A stretch of DNA of 64,000 bases from Pseudo-nitzschia pungens (taxonomy: Eukaryota > Bacillariophyta > Bacillariophyceae > Bacillariales > Bacillariaceae), in contig CM074758.1 in the NCBI GenBank assembly GCA_037355855.1, positions 1,957,001 to 2,021,000 on the forward strand, given 5' to 3'. Positions 20,588 to 30,676 of this stretch are shown here, one piece after another. The position numbers and the translations under genes are program-made. The notes beneath the pieces were generated by a model. The model was not told where the DNA came from. It saw only the letters and a program-made list of their open reading frames with translations, and searched no databases. Each line of letters begins with the position of its first letter. Positions within the stretch are counted from its first letter, which is position 1.

Positions 20588-23104
20588 TTACGGTACATGT
20601 TTGGAAACGGAAATGCAATGCATACAAGCATGTGTGCGTGTATGTATATATGTGTATATATGTACGGATGGATGGATGCGTTTTGTTGGGCTCGAGGCCC
20701 ATCGTTTGCGCTGAACACGAAATCTCTCTACGGGTTCTCCGCAGAGCGGCCACCGGCGGTGGACGAGGACCTGGGCCTGGGTCTGGACGAGGACCTGGAT
20801 CTGGGTCTGGACGAGGACCTGGATCTGGATCTCGATGTCGATGTCGATGTCGAAGTCGAAGTCGAAGTCGATGCGGTTCGTTCCGAGCGAGAGCGTATGG
20901 TCCGGGACGACCGATTGGAGTTGTCGGCGGCGGTAGACGAGGAACCTGGGTCTCATCGACGACGCCGAAGAGTGCGCGACGGTTTCAACGTCCGGGGAGG
21001 ATCGTTCCGATCGGTCGCTTCGAGACGACGAGCGATTGGAGTAGCCACTGGCGGTGAAAGAAGAGTGGGGTCTCATCGACATCGACGTCGACGTCGAAGT
21101 CGAGGACGACGATTGCGTTGGGGTTCGTTCCGAGTGGGCGGTTTGGGAGGAGCGCGGAGCGTCCGAGGCGGGTCGTCTTCTCCGGGAGGATTGCGTCCCC
21201 AAGCTCGACGATGACGACGAAAACGACGACGATGTCTTGGGATTCTCGTTCTTGCCCGGCGGATCTACTCCGCGGGGCTGGAAGGAGGACCTTGGGGGAG
21301 CAATGGTGGGGATGATTGTGGGAGCAATGGTTGGGATGGTGGCGGGGGCTATGATTGTGTTGTTGTTGTTGGTAGTGGTGGCAGTGGTGATGGCGGGGGC
21401 TATGATGGTGGCGGTGGTGGTGGTGGTGTCAGTGGGGGTTGGGGTTGGGGTTGGGGTGATCGCTGGCGTCGCCGACGATGGCTTGGATGGTTTGGAATCC
21501 GACTCCGTCTTGGATTTCTTTTTCTTCTTTTTCTCCTTCTTCTTCTTCTTTTTGGAGGACTTTTCGGATTTCTTTTTGGGTTTGGGAGCCACCTTGAGTT
21601 CCTTCGCATCGATGAGATTGGCGGAGGAATCCTTGTCCTCGTCATCGTCGTTGTCCTCGTATTCGTCCTCGTCTTCGTATTCGTATTCTTCCTCGTCGTC
21701 ACCGTCGGTGTCGCTGTAGCTCTCGTATTCGGCCTCGTCTTCGTAGTAGTATTCCTGGCCGACAATCTCTTGTTCGTAGTCGTTGGAAGAAGAATCGGGT
21801 TGTCCTTGAACCGTGTTGTCCCAGTCTACGTACTCTTCGTCGTCTTCTTCGTTGCCGTCGTTGCCTTCGTCTTCGTCGTCTTCGTCTTCGTCATCGTCGT
21901 CGTCGTCGTCGTGATAGGGAGACTCGCTCTCGTCGTCTTCTCCCAGATAGGAATACCCATCCTCGTCCCGGTGCGTCGAGGCATCGCTGCGGGTGCTGAT
22001 GGTCTTGTTGCTGCGATGATACTTCTTGGAATCCATCGAGGGCCACTCGATCTGTATGTGAACCGGCACCTCCGCTTCCATGCCGTTTTCGTCGTCGCTG
22101 TCGTCCGTGACGTATTCGTCCTCGCTCTCGCGCTCTTGGTCCCTTCCGGGCAAGCAGCAACAAAAGAAACTGCAGCAGCACATGCAGGCGTATAACATGA
22201 CGAGGAGCGCCACCAGGGCAATGATGGCAATGATGATGGTGTTGCGCTGCTTGGGCGGGAGCCCCGGTCGTTCGTCCCCGACAAACTCGATCTCGATGCT
22301 CACCTCCTCAAAGGCGTCGATGTGTTGGAGGGATCGCTGCTGCTGCTGCTCCTGCTCCTGCTCCTGCTGCTGCTCCTGCAGCCGCCGCCGAGCCTCTTGC
22401 TTTCGTTGCTCGTGGAGCCGCCGGCGGACGGTGATCTGGTTCTGGTTGCGGTCGTCGAGCTGCTTCTGGGTCTCGGCCCGCCCCCGCTGCATCAGGATCT
22501 TTCCCTTGCCGCGGATCGTTCCACCGGTCAGAAAGAAGTATCCACTCAGCGTCGTTTCCAAAGCGCACAGCGTGGCCCCGGGATCGCAGTGGATCTTCGT
22601 GACGTGGTCCGAGACGGCCGTTCCGTGGTCCACGGCGTGCTGGCGGATCAGCTTGGGGATCTGCCGGGTGGGGCCCGCGACCCTGACGTCCTTCTTGGTG
22701 CGCTCCTTGCGAAAGGTAAAGTCGTCGAGCTTGAGGATGTAGAGGTTTCGAGAGTTGGCGGTGTGGGTGGTGCGGAAGCAGATGCGGATTTTCATTCCGC
22801 TTTCTTGGAGGGTTTTGGTTTGGGTGGAGTTGGATTCGGGATCGTAGAAGGTAACGGTCTCCGTGGAATTGTGGACAAAGGGAGTCAGTTCGCGATTGTC
22901 CTCGTCGCATCGAAAGGCAATGAGTTTCTCGGAAGCAAGATTTCGTCTTTGGTTGTCGTTGCTGTTGCTGCTGTCGTTGTCGTTGCTGTTGCTGCTTCGC
23001 AGTGCCGGTTGGCTATTCTCCCACGAGAACGCTCTCTCGACGCAAAAGGCCGAGAGAGTCGAAACGACGATGAGCAGGGTGAAAATCCTTGTTGATATTC
23101 CCAT
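20588..23104 (-). CDS. Large single-pass membrane protein with RXL motifs and acidic/Lys-rich tail
   Basis: 838 residues, no known family recognised. It starts with a signal peptide (STRIFTLLIVVSTLSAFC), then a short Asn/Ser/Asp-rich stretch (33-52), then RRNL (53-56), an R-x-L motif of the type cleaved in diatom cell-wall protein precursors. The ectodomain (about 57-285) has four cysteines (66, 109, 173, 180) and ends in Gln/Glu-rich helices with two more RRL sites (228-230, 240-242). One transmembrane helix (about 289-306) is followed by a Cys cluster. The long tail has Asp/Glu runs, a Lys-rich block (about 510-540), Thr/Pro/Ala/Ile repeats and Ser-rich sequence. The layout is reminiscent of silicanin-like silica-vesicle proteins, which is inference. 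The last about 90 residues come from hexamer repeats and may be altered by an unseen intron. It converges on the MFS gene. Confidence 0.72.
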   Translation of the reverse strand: MGISTRIFTLLIVVSTLSAFCVERAFSWENSQPALRSSNSNDNDSSNSNDNQRRNLASEKLIAFRCDEDNRELTPFVHNSTETVTFYDPESNSTQTKTLQESGMKIRICFRTTHTANSRNLYILKLDDFTFRKERTKKDVRVAGPTRQIPKLIRQHAVDHGTAVSDHVTKIHCDPGATLCALETTLSGYFFLTGGTIRGKGKILMQRGRAETQKQLDDRNQNQITVRRRLHEQRKQEARRRLQEQQQEQEQEQQQQRSLQHIDAFEEVSIEIEFVGDERPGLPPKQRNTIIIAIIALVALLVMLYACMCCCSFFCCCLPGRDQERESEDEYVTDDSDDENGMEAEVPVHIQIEWPSMDSKKYHRSNKTISTRSDASTHRDEDGYSYLGEDDESESPYHDDDDDDDEDEDDEDEGNDGNEEDDEEYVDWDNTVQGQPDSSSNDYEQEIVGQEYYYEDEAEYESYSDTDGDDEEEYEYEDEDEYEDNDDDEDKDSSANLIDAKELKVAPKPKKKSEKSSKKKKKKEKKKKKKSKTESDSKPSKPSSATPAITPTPTPTPTDTTTTTATIIAPAITTATTTNNNNTIIAPATIPTIAPTIIPTIAPPRSSFQPRGVDPPGKNENPKTSSSFSSSSSSLGTQSSRRRRPASDAPRSSQTAHSERTPTQSSSSTSTSTSMSMRPHSSFTASGYSNRSSSRSDRSERSSPDVETVAHSSASSMRPRFLVYRRRQLQSVVPDHTLSLGTNRIDFDFDFDIDIDIEIQIQVLVQTQIQVLVQTQAQVLVHRRWPLCGEPVERFRVQRKRWASSPTKRIHPSVHIYTYIHTRTHACMHCISVSKHVP
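20755..20875. repeat. Hexamer-based coding repeat at the 3' end of the RXL protein gene
   Basis: Imperfect repeats of GACGAGGACCTGGATCTG type pass into GATGTC/GAAGTC runs. On the coding (minus) strand they give alternating Val/Leu-Gln and Asp-Ile/Asp-Phe residues. Such dipeptide runs look like recent repeat expansion. Confidence 0.8.
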
Positions 23105-23165
23105 CCTGTGATGTTGTATCGTTCTATTGGTTTGGTGAGTGGTTTGAGGGGCGTGTGAGAAGCTG

Positions 23166-23243
23166 ATGTGTTGTGTTGTGTTTTGCTGTGTTTTGCTGTG
23201 TTTTGTTGTGCTGTGTTTTGTTGTGCTGTGCTGTGTTGTTTTG
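23166..23243. repeat. TGTGTTTTG-type minisatellite
   Basis: Imperfect tandem units of TGTGTTTTGCTG/TGTGTTTTGTTG in the 5' flank of the RXL membrane protein gene, ending about 60 bp from its start codon. Confidence 0.85.
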
Positions 23244-24325
23244 TATCCAATGGTGTGGTTCGTTTCGGATTGCCCTCAGTGGAGGAAATGAGAGGAATGC
23301 CCGTTTTGTGCGCTGATGCTGATGGTGCAGTTTGAAAGTCTGCTGCCGTTATTGTGCCGTGCTATCGAATGGCGAACGGTTTGGTGTTGTTCGTTGCGGT
23401 GGTGTTGGCAAGCGAAAAAGCGGAATGAATCTTTCCGCGGTTGCAATGGCGTTCCATCGCGGGGCATCGGATGCGGCAACGCCGAATTACGATGGAACCC
23501 AAAAATACTACGAAGGGCTCCCGGTGCGAGTGGCATTTTGGAACACCGTCTCGTCACGCAAACGAAGGAACGCAAGTGTGACCCGCGGTAGTGTTGAGAA
23601 CACTTATCGAGTCGCGGTGTTAAGTGTCCGAGCGGTGCGTAAATCTTACCGGTACTTATCGGGGATCGCCGGACTCCCTCCGAATAGCCCGATCCGATTT
23701 CGTCCACGACTCGCGCTCGAACCAAATTCGGAGCGATCAAAGACCGAAGCACTTTGTCCGTACGATTTATGCCGGGAGCAATGGCGATTCAAGGACGCGC
23801 GGCCCAAAATTGCGGCGCCGCCGGGATTTGTTAGTATTGCTACGTATTGTTTTTTGTGACAGCCCTCGGCTTTTTCGTCGGTCAGCGGATCTTCCATCTG
23901 CCCGAATGCAGTAATATTCAAAATCTCAATCAGAAAAAATAATATTGTTCTACTAGTATCACTCACTCCTGTACTGCTTGCACTGCACATGGGACTCATC
24001 GGTTCGAAGAAGGAAGGAATCCGAATCAATCATCAACAAAATCAACCGAGAATGCTGTGCGATACCGGTACGATTACCGGTACACCCAACATCGGAAGTC
24101 GCGACCGGGGTTCTTCATCAACAATAAGAAGTAGTGTGCGGGATGAATACTGTGCTCAACTCCGACCGAGGCCATCCTCGCCTCCACAAACTCCAAACCC
24201 GGTTTCTCTGGGAAGCTGTCACCAGTCACACTTTCAATAGTTCAACGATTACACCGTCCTAGTCATTTGTTGAAGAGCATCGTACTCGCGGTACTGTATC
24301 GAGAGTTCTGCGAAGGAATGAATCG

Positions 24326-24326
<1 letters not shown>

Positions 24327-24356
<30 letters not shown>
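24327..24356. repeat. CA dinucleotide run
   Basis: About 15 uninterrupted CA units. Confidence 0.95.
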
Positions 24357-24358
<2 letters not shown>

Positions 24359-24666
24359 CATCTATGAAGTGCAAACGCACGAATAGATAAATAAATACTT
24401 AATACTGCTGATCATGGAACTGCGTTTTTAGTCTCCGGGGGTTGTGGTGGTTGAACCAACAAAGCCCGGATCGGTTTCCCCGCTCATTAGCGACGGGATT
24501 GTGCTTTTGTGGATTGAACGAAACTGATCCTGGATCGATTCGTTCGTTCGCTGCGGTACCAAGACGACAACTCCGAATCAATCATCGCAAAAAATTCTCA
24601 ACCGCATCCGGTCCGAGGGACGCGTTTGGATCGCACTAGCACATCCTTTCGTTTTTCCGTGTCTAT

Positions 24667-24722
24667 GTGGTGTGTGTGTGTGGTGTGTGTGTGTGGTGTG
24701 TGTGTGTGTGTGTGTGTGTGTG
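24667..24722. repeat. GT dinucleotide run
   Basis: GT units with three GG interruptions, followed to 24752 by GAGTGTGA/GAGAGA sequence. It is complementary to the CA run 310 bp upstream, so the two could pair in single strands. Confidence 0.95.
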
Positions 24723-26414
24723 AGAGTGTGAGTGAGTGTGTGAGAGAGAGAGCATCAAAAACGGTACTCTATGCTGATACTAGTACTACTAGTACTCGTG
24801 CATACCAGTCCCCGGGACATATATTCGTGCTCCGTGGTAGCGGAACGCAAAAGGCTGGCCGGTCGGTCGGTCTTGACAAAGAACCCGAACGTCTCGGTTT
24901 CGGATCGTTCCAGAGACTGCTACTACTATTCTCCATCATCTCCCTTCCCGGAAAAACTATTTGGCGAGGACCGAGCTTTGGGTGCTGGTGGTTCCGTGGA
25001 AATCAGCGCGCAAGAATAAGTGAATGATGGTGGCACCTGCTGGCGCTGGCGTAGCTCTGTGGAGGATGGTCGGATTCCGCTCCCAGTATCAAGAATTGCT
25101 TGGGGTTGAACGTAGTACTAGTAGCACTGCGTACGGTTGAGAGGTGGCGATGATAATTACTACTACTACTGGTGCTGCTGCTGTTGACTTTGTAGTGCAG
25201 TTGGAGGAACGAAACAAGAAGCACCACCAGAGGGACACCAGAGAGCAGCAGCACTTTTGTGGCGCATGGTACTAGTACTGGCAAGGCAATTCTTGGATTT
25301 CCATTGGCAAACAAAATAGTCGTGTACCATGCTGCAACTACTATACTTGGAGGATCATCCAGCAATCAACAACGGAACAACAAGAATGACGAATGCACAG
25401 GATTCTCCAGCAATACAACAACAAGAAGCAAGGGTTAAGATTGTGTGCCCCAAAATTGTTGATGAGACTTTTGTGGTTCTCACCAGTTCCTAATTGCTGT
25501 AGGTTGAGACACACACCCCACTTTTGCAACTAAGTTGCTAGTACCACATTCGATGTCGTGGAAGCAGCACCAGCAAGAGCATGATTTGTGTCTTGTTTCT
25601 TCTTGTTTCCTCAAAAGAATCAAATTGCAAACCAGCAAGGGTGCTGTTGCCAGTGCTGCTGGTAGTACCTCCTTCCAGACTCCTTCCAGAGACAACAAGA
25701 ATGCACAAAAAGATCCGACATCACAATGAAATGTAAGTGAACTGCTGCTTTTGCCCATAAAGTATGCATCCATGTGGTCCTCGTTCTTCTTGTTTCAGAT
25801 TTCGTGTGCATGCAAAGTTTCAACAGCAACAGCAACAGCAACAACAATCATAACAAATTGGACAACAACGTCTGGGGTTTTTTTTTCAGCTGTTCCCCTG
25901 TTTTGGATCAAAGGAGTCGTGTTCCAAAAAGTTCCAAACGTTCCACCCGTCAGCCGCATGAGAATTTTTGTCAGATGCTTTTGTTCCGTTCGCGCCCACG
26001 GATTGCGTGCGTAGTTCACGATTTTTCTTCGAAACGGAATGAATGAATGAATCATAACAATCCATCCTGTTTCATGTACCGTACCGTTGGATACGTACGT
26101 TGCCATGTGCGAGACAACCATCCATCAACCATCACCGTCGACACACTTCGACTTGATGCCTGATACCGTACGAATGTTGGATACGAGTTAGGTTGCGAGA
26201 AAGAATCCGAAACGATACAAGTGTTTGTTCGCAGTAACTTGTGTCGAGCACAGCACAAACGAACGAGGAATTGATCCACCCGATCCGATCCAATCCGATC
26301 CGACCCACCAATCCTTTGCATCTCGTCCGATCCAATCTCGTCGCACGCCGCATACGACTTTCAGCAACGCAACGCATCTCATCGCAACGAAAAGCAACCA
26401 AACCTCGCATCTCG

Positions 26415-28286
26415 ATGAATACGTTTCCGATCTTCACCACCACGAAGTTTCGTTTCTCGCTCGTTGCAGCAATTTTCGTGGCGACGGCTCTGCAGAACAT
26501 GTCTCCCGTCGCGTCCTTCGGCAGACAATTCGCTTCGACCGCGGTGCGCCGGGCAGCAGCCTTTCAAACGGCTCCCGCGGCGCGGTGCAACCGGGCCGTT
26601 GCTTCCTCCACGTCCCGATGGATGTCGTCCTCGACCCCCGAGGCTGGCGAGAAAACGGAAGAAGAAAAGGCCGCGATCAAAGCGGAACGAGAAGCCAGAA
26701 AGGCGGAGAAAGAACGCCTCAAGGCCGAGAAAAAGGCCAAGAAGGAGGCCCAGCGACTCGCAAAAGAAGCCGCCGAGCGCATCCACGACGTGACCTACCT
26801 CTCCGTGGACGAACAGGATTCGTACGAGCCCTACGGAGACATGACCCGTGTCATGTCCAGGAGCCGAACCGGCAGAGACTTTGCCAAGGTCAAAGATCTC
26901 GATGGAGAAACACACGCTCCCGGTGATACCGTGTGGTTGCGGGGACGTCTGCATTCGATTCGAGTCAAGGGTGGCTCTTGCTTTTTGGTGCTGCGACAAG
27001 ATTCCTTCCACACCGTTCAAGCCTGCTTTTTCAAGGACAAGGAGAATCCGGAACGATCCCAAAAAATGATCAAGTACCTCAAATCGCTCACCGAGGAAAG
27101 CGTCATCGACATCGAGGGAACCCTGGAATCGGCCGACGTCAAGTCGTGTTCGGTGCAAAACATGGAACTCAAGATCGAGCGCATTCACTCCGTTACCAAG
27201 GCAGCTTCCATTCTCCCCTTTCTCGTCGAAGATGCATCCCGCAGCGAGGCAGAGGTGGATGCCTCCCAAGAGACAGACCGCCCCTTTCCCCGACTCGGAC
27301 AGGAATTGCGATTGGACAATCGCTGGATGGACTTGCGAGCTCCCGCAAACAATGCCATCATGAGAATCCAATCGATGGTGTGCCAGCTTTTCAGAGAGTC
27401 CCTCTACTCGCAAGGTTTCATCGAAATCCACACTCCCAAGCTGATTGCGGGAGAAAGCGAGAGTGGTGCTGGTGTCTTCAAGACGGACTACTTTGGAGAG
27501 ACCGCGTGTTTGGCACAGTCCCCGCAACTCTTCAAGCAAATGGCGATTTCGTCGGATCTGACGCGGGTGTTCGAGATCGGACCCGTGTTCCGTGCCGAAA
27601 ATTCGCACACCCGCCGCCACTTGTGCGAGTTCACGGGTCTCGACCTCGAGATGGCCATCAACGACCACTATATGGAGACCCTGGAAGTAATCCACGGAAT
27701 GTTCAAGCACATCTTCAATGGATTGGAATCTAGAATGGCGAACGAGTTGGCGGTTATCCGTGAACAATACGCTTCGGAGCCGGTCACGTTCACGGAGGAA
27801 CCATGCGTGCTGCACTGGCCGGAAGCCATGGAAATTTTGGCGGAAAAGGGATTCGACATTGGTGATGGATGCGGTGACCTAACCGGGGCGATGGAACTCG
27901 CTCTCGGGGAGGCTGTCAAAGAAAAGTACGGCACCGACTTTTTCATGCTCGACAAATATCCGATGGAAATCCGTCCGTTCTACACCATGCCGGATCCGGA
28001 GAACCCCAAGTTTTCGAATTCCTACGACATCTTCATCCGTGGTCAAGAAATTTGCTCCGGTGCTCAGCGTTGTCACGATCCAGAACTGTTAACGGAGATA
28101 TTGGAACAAAAAGGGATCGAACCCGGCGAGGCGTTGGATGCTTATGTAAAATCGTTTAGAGACGGCATCTTCCCTCACGCCGGTGCCGGAATTGGATTGG
28201 AGAGAGTTGTCTTTTTGTATCTCGGCCTTGACAATGTGCGAAAAGCTTCCATGTTCCCTCGCGACCCCAATCGTTGCGCCCCATAA
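26415..28286 (+). CDS. DARS1: Aspartyl-tRNA synthetase, eukaryotic/archaeal type, with organelle-type presequence
   Basis: Class II synthetase that charges tRNA-Asp. Order: presequence, Lys/Glu-rich helix (about 75-120, the N-terminal extension typical of cytosolic AspRS), OB-fold anticodon domain (VWLRGRLHSIRVKGGSCFLVLRQD), then the catalytic core with AQSPQLFKQ, motif 2 (FEIGPVFRAENSHTRRHLCEFT) and motif 3 (GAGIGLERVVFLYLGLDNVRKASMFPRDPNR). Length 623. The first ATG gives a hydrophobic segment (FSLVAAIFVATAL) then SPVASFGRQF, resembling a diatom plastid signal with Phe at the cleavage site. An in-frame ATG at codon 70 (26622), before SSSTPEAGEK, would give a normal cytosolic enzyme. Dual products from one gene are therefore plausible (inference). 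No intron. Confidence 0.95.
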   Translation: MNTFPIFTTTKFRFSLVAAIFVATALQNMSPVASFGRQFASTAVRRAAAFQTAPAARCNRAVASSTSRWMSSSTPEAGEKTEEEKAAIKAEREARKAEKERLKAEKKAKKEAQRLAKEAAERIHDVTYLSVDEQDSYEPYGDMTRVMSRSRTGRDFAKVKDLDGETHAPGDTVWLRGRLHSIRVKGGSCFLVLRQDSFHTVQACFFKDKENPERSQKMIKYLKSLTEESVIDIEGTLESADVKSCSVQNMELKIERIHSVTKAASILPFLVEDASRSEAEVDASQETDRPFPRLGQELRLDNRWMDLRAPANNAIMRIQSMVCQLFRESLYSQGFIEIHTPKLIAGESESGAGVFKTDYFGETACLAQSPQLFKQMAISSDLTRVFEIGPVFRAENSHTRRHLCEFTGLDLEMAINDHYMETLEVIHGMFKHIFNGLESRMANELAVIREQYASEPVTFTEEPCVLHWPEAMEILAEKGFDIGDGCGDLTGAMELALGEAVKEKYGTDFFMLDKYPMEIRPFYTMPDPENPKFSNSYDIFIRGQEICSGAQRCHDPELLTEILEQKGIEPGEALDAYVKSFRDGIFPHAGAGIGLERVVFLYLGLDNVRKASMFPRDPNRCAP

Positions 28287-28372
28287 ACAATAATCTAGTC
28301 GTACCGGTACCAAAGACTCGTGGTGAAGGAAAGTAAACTAAATGAATTAATTTGCATTCCAGAGTTATTATA

Positions 28373-30676
28373 CTATTTACTGCTTTTCTTTTTCTTTTCC
28401 TTTTTTTCCTTCTTCTCCTTCTTCTCTTTCTTGTCCTTCTTTTTGCCGTCTTTTGACTTGTGTTTACCGTCCTCACCTACAATAGTAAGCTCGGCTAATC
28501 GTTCGAGAACCGGAGCGAGATCTTCGTACCTTTCTTGCGCAAGGATGAAGCCTTGGCGTTTTAGTTCTTTGTTTGTGAGAGGTTCGGAATCCACTCCTGC
28601 CAGCAGTTCGGAAGCTTGTGCATTCCAGTATTCGGATGTGCGAGAGTAAAAGTCGGCCAGGGACTCGCCGTTTTCGGGGGTTCGGTTCTGATCGCTCAGT
28701 TCGTATTTTTCGTTCAGCGCCGCAACTTCTTGACGAAGGCCGGCCCGTTTCGATTCTTTCAATTTCTTGCGTTCCTCCACGTCTTCATCGCTGAATTCAT
28801 CGTCCTCATCGTCGCTTCCGTCATCTACACCAGTACTGATGTAGCTCTCATCGTCGTCGTGTACAGCACCACGCCAGACTTGTTTGTACATCGTTCCTTG
28901 CCACAAGCATTCCCATTTATCTCTCTTTCGGAGGTCCAAGGCCCACATATCGTCTAGCGTAACTTCGCGATCTCCGACCTCTAAAATTCCTCCCATTAAA
29001 TACATAGTATTGCCATGAAGCAATGTACAAGCATTGATTCGGGGAAGAGGCTCTTCTCTCTGTACAGCCTCGGGAGCGTTGTTTGATTCGTTCATGACCA
29101 TTACAGATGACGACATGATTTTTTTCGAACTACCCACGCCATCGGTTGAAGTTTGCTTTTCTGAATCCTCTTTGTGCTCTTCTTCCTCATCATCTTCTTT
29201 AGATTCTTCCACTTCTTCCTCTTTTGTTTCCTCTTTCTCCTCTTCCTTGCTCTCCTCGTCGCCCTGACTCTCTTTTTTCTCCTCATCTTCGTCATCGATT
29301 CTCTCGTAAATTATGTTGCCATCTCCGTCAACAAAAGCAAACATGTTCGATCGCAGCATATTTATATCCCAACCTGCATTGCCTTGATCATCCCCTTCTT
29401 CAACGATGTCTTCTTCCAGGTCTGAATCACTGCTGCTGCCGTCTTGGTCAACTTCTGCCTCGGGTTCTTCTGTTGTTTTTTGGTCCTCGTCCTTCTCGTC
29501 CCCTTTTCGACGTCTTCGACTCTTTTTTGCTCCCGCTTTGTTGATGCGCAAAGGAAACCATTTTCGGCGGTCAATATCCATGGCCATCAAGTCATTGTAA
29601 AAAACACTTTCTACTTTATGGTGATGCTCTTCGTGATCGACAACACCTCCGAAAACTAGCATACGATTCTTGTACGACAGAGACGACATACCGGCTCGTC
29701 CATTCGGACTGTTGGCAGTTACGCTCTTCGTACTGGACATCCATCTCTCCCAAGTAGGAGATTTTTGTTGAAGAATAGGTGATAAATGCAACACCCATGC
29801 ATCCGTATGCGTTTTTGTTTCGACAGCGGCATTCGAAGTCTTAACCTTGGAGAATCCACCATGAACTACTATTTTGTCGTTACCGAAAAAGGCCATGTTG
29901 CACGCACTACGAGGTTCCGGCTTTATCGCTAAACGAGATTGTGGAACGTCCATCCAAGTTTCTGTCTGCAAATCGAAAACATGGACGTCGTTGTACCATT
30001 TGGTCTCGCGGAGTGCTTCGAAAAATCCACCGAAAATTACCATGTAATGCTTCCACACCAAACAACCCATACCGGATCGAGCCGAGGGTGGATTTTTGGC
30101 TTTGATTTCTGTCCATGTCATTGTGCGAAGATCAAACTTCCACAAGTCCCGATAATGATGGTACTGGTCGGAATTGGCCAATTCTCCTCCAAACACGTAT
30201 AAGGAAGATTTGTACGAGACACAGGAATGTGCACATCGAGGACTGGGTCGTGGCAAAGGCGTCAAAATCTGTTTCCATTCTTTCTTTTGGACGTCGTATC
30301 TGAGCAATTCGTCCAAGACAATGTTTTCGATTCCATCAAAATATTCTCCGCCAAACAAGTACAGATGGTCTTTCCCTTTGCTCTTGTCGTCGGTCGCGTA
30401 TTCAAATGTGGCATTGGCTCGAGGCAAGGGGAATTCTGTCTCCAAATTTTCAAGAGTCGGTTTGTCAATTCCCGCAACCTTACTGTCGTGACTTCTGTAG
30501 CTTTGGATGACCTTGTCGATGGATTCGGATGCTAATTCATCGTCGTCTTCCACGTTGTCGGCCGATAATTTCTTCTGTTCTTTGGCGAGGCGTTTTCGTG
30601 CCCCCTTCTCTTGCTTCGCCTCCTTTCTGGCCTGGAGAGCGGCTTTTTTCATCGCATCCTTCTTTTTCTTTGCCAT
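28373..30676 (-). CDS. KLHDC4: Kelch-repeat protein KLHDC4
   Basis: Orthologue of KLHDC4 (yeast Kel3-like), a cytosolic kelch beta-propeller protein of unclear biochemical role. The start MAKKKKDAMKKAALQARKEAKQ and the following KEQKKL helix match the family's basic N-terminus. Kelch blades are visible as HLYLFGGEYFDG, LYVFGGELANSDQYHHYRDLWKFD, MVIFGGFFEALRETKWYNDVHVFD, IVVHGGFSKVK, MLVFGGVVDHE and MYLMGGILEVGDREVTLDDMWALD. A long Glu/Asp/Lys-rich disordered insert (about residues 390-540) separates blades five and six, larger than in animals. The last 25 residues are almost pure Lys/Glu. Length 767. Its 3' end lies only 86 bp from the convergent AspRS gene. Confidence 0.87.
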   Translation of the reverse strand: MAKKKKDAMKKAALQARKEAKQEKGARKRLAKEQKKLSADNVEDDDELASESIDKVIQSYRSHDSKVAGIDKPTLENLETEFPLPRANATFEYATDDKSKGKDHLYLFGGEYFDGIENIVLDELLRYDVQKKEWKQILTPLPRPSPRCAHSCVSYKSSLYVFGGELANSDQYHHYRDLWKFDLRTMTWTEIKAKNPPSARSGMGCLVWKHYMVIFGGFFEALRETKWYNDVHVFDLQTETWMDVPQSRLAIKPEPRSACNMAFFGNDKIVVHGGFSKVKTSNAAVETKTHTDAWVLHLSPILQQKSPTWERWMSSTKSVTANSPNGRAGMSSLSYKNRMLVFGGVVDHEEHHHKVESVFYNDLMAMDIDRRKWFPLRINKAGAKKSRRRRKGDEKDEDQKTTEEPEAEVDQDGSSSDSDLEEDIVEEGDDQGNAGWDINMLRSNMFAFVDGDGNIIYERIDDEDEEKKESQGDEESKEEEKEETKEEEVEESKEDDEEEEHKEDSEKQTSTDGVGSSKKIMSSSVMVMNESNNAPEAVQREEPLPRINACTLLHGNTMYLMGGILEVGDREVTLDDMWALDLRKRDKWECLWQGTMYKQVWRGAVHDDDESYISTGVDDGSDDEDDEFSDEDVEERKKLKESKRAGLRQEVAALNEKYELSDQNRTPENGESLADFYSRTSEYWNAQASELLAGVDSEPLTNKELKRQGFILAQERYEDLAPVLERLAELTIVGEDGKHKSKDGKKKDKKEKKEKKEKKEKKKKSSK

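Larger units (their letters stand above)
23105..26414. other. 3.3-kb gene-free divergent spacer rich in microsatellites
   Basis: The largest gap in the window, between two divergent genes. No product is recognisable in any frame. Contents: a TGTGTTTTG array (23166-23243), a CA run (24327-24356), a GT run (24667-24722) followed by GAGTGTGA repeats, TACTAGTA blocks (24775-24800, 25110-25120), CAA/CAG triplets (25818-25870), a GAAT run (26036-26053), and CCGATCCAAT pentamers just upstream of the AspRS gene (26278-26306). The phrase TCCGAATCAATCATC occurs twice (about 24018 and 24573). A non-coding RNA or an old element cannot be excluded. Confidence 0.5.

Noticed and set aside
23332..23859. 175-codon frame upstream of the RXL protein gene
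   Set aside because: No ATG at its start and no family match; the region is more likely promoter sequence.
24327..24722. CRISPR-like or telomere-like array
   Set aside because: The runs are simple CA and GT dinucleotides without spacers or a telomeric unit.
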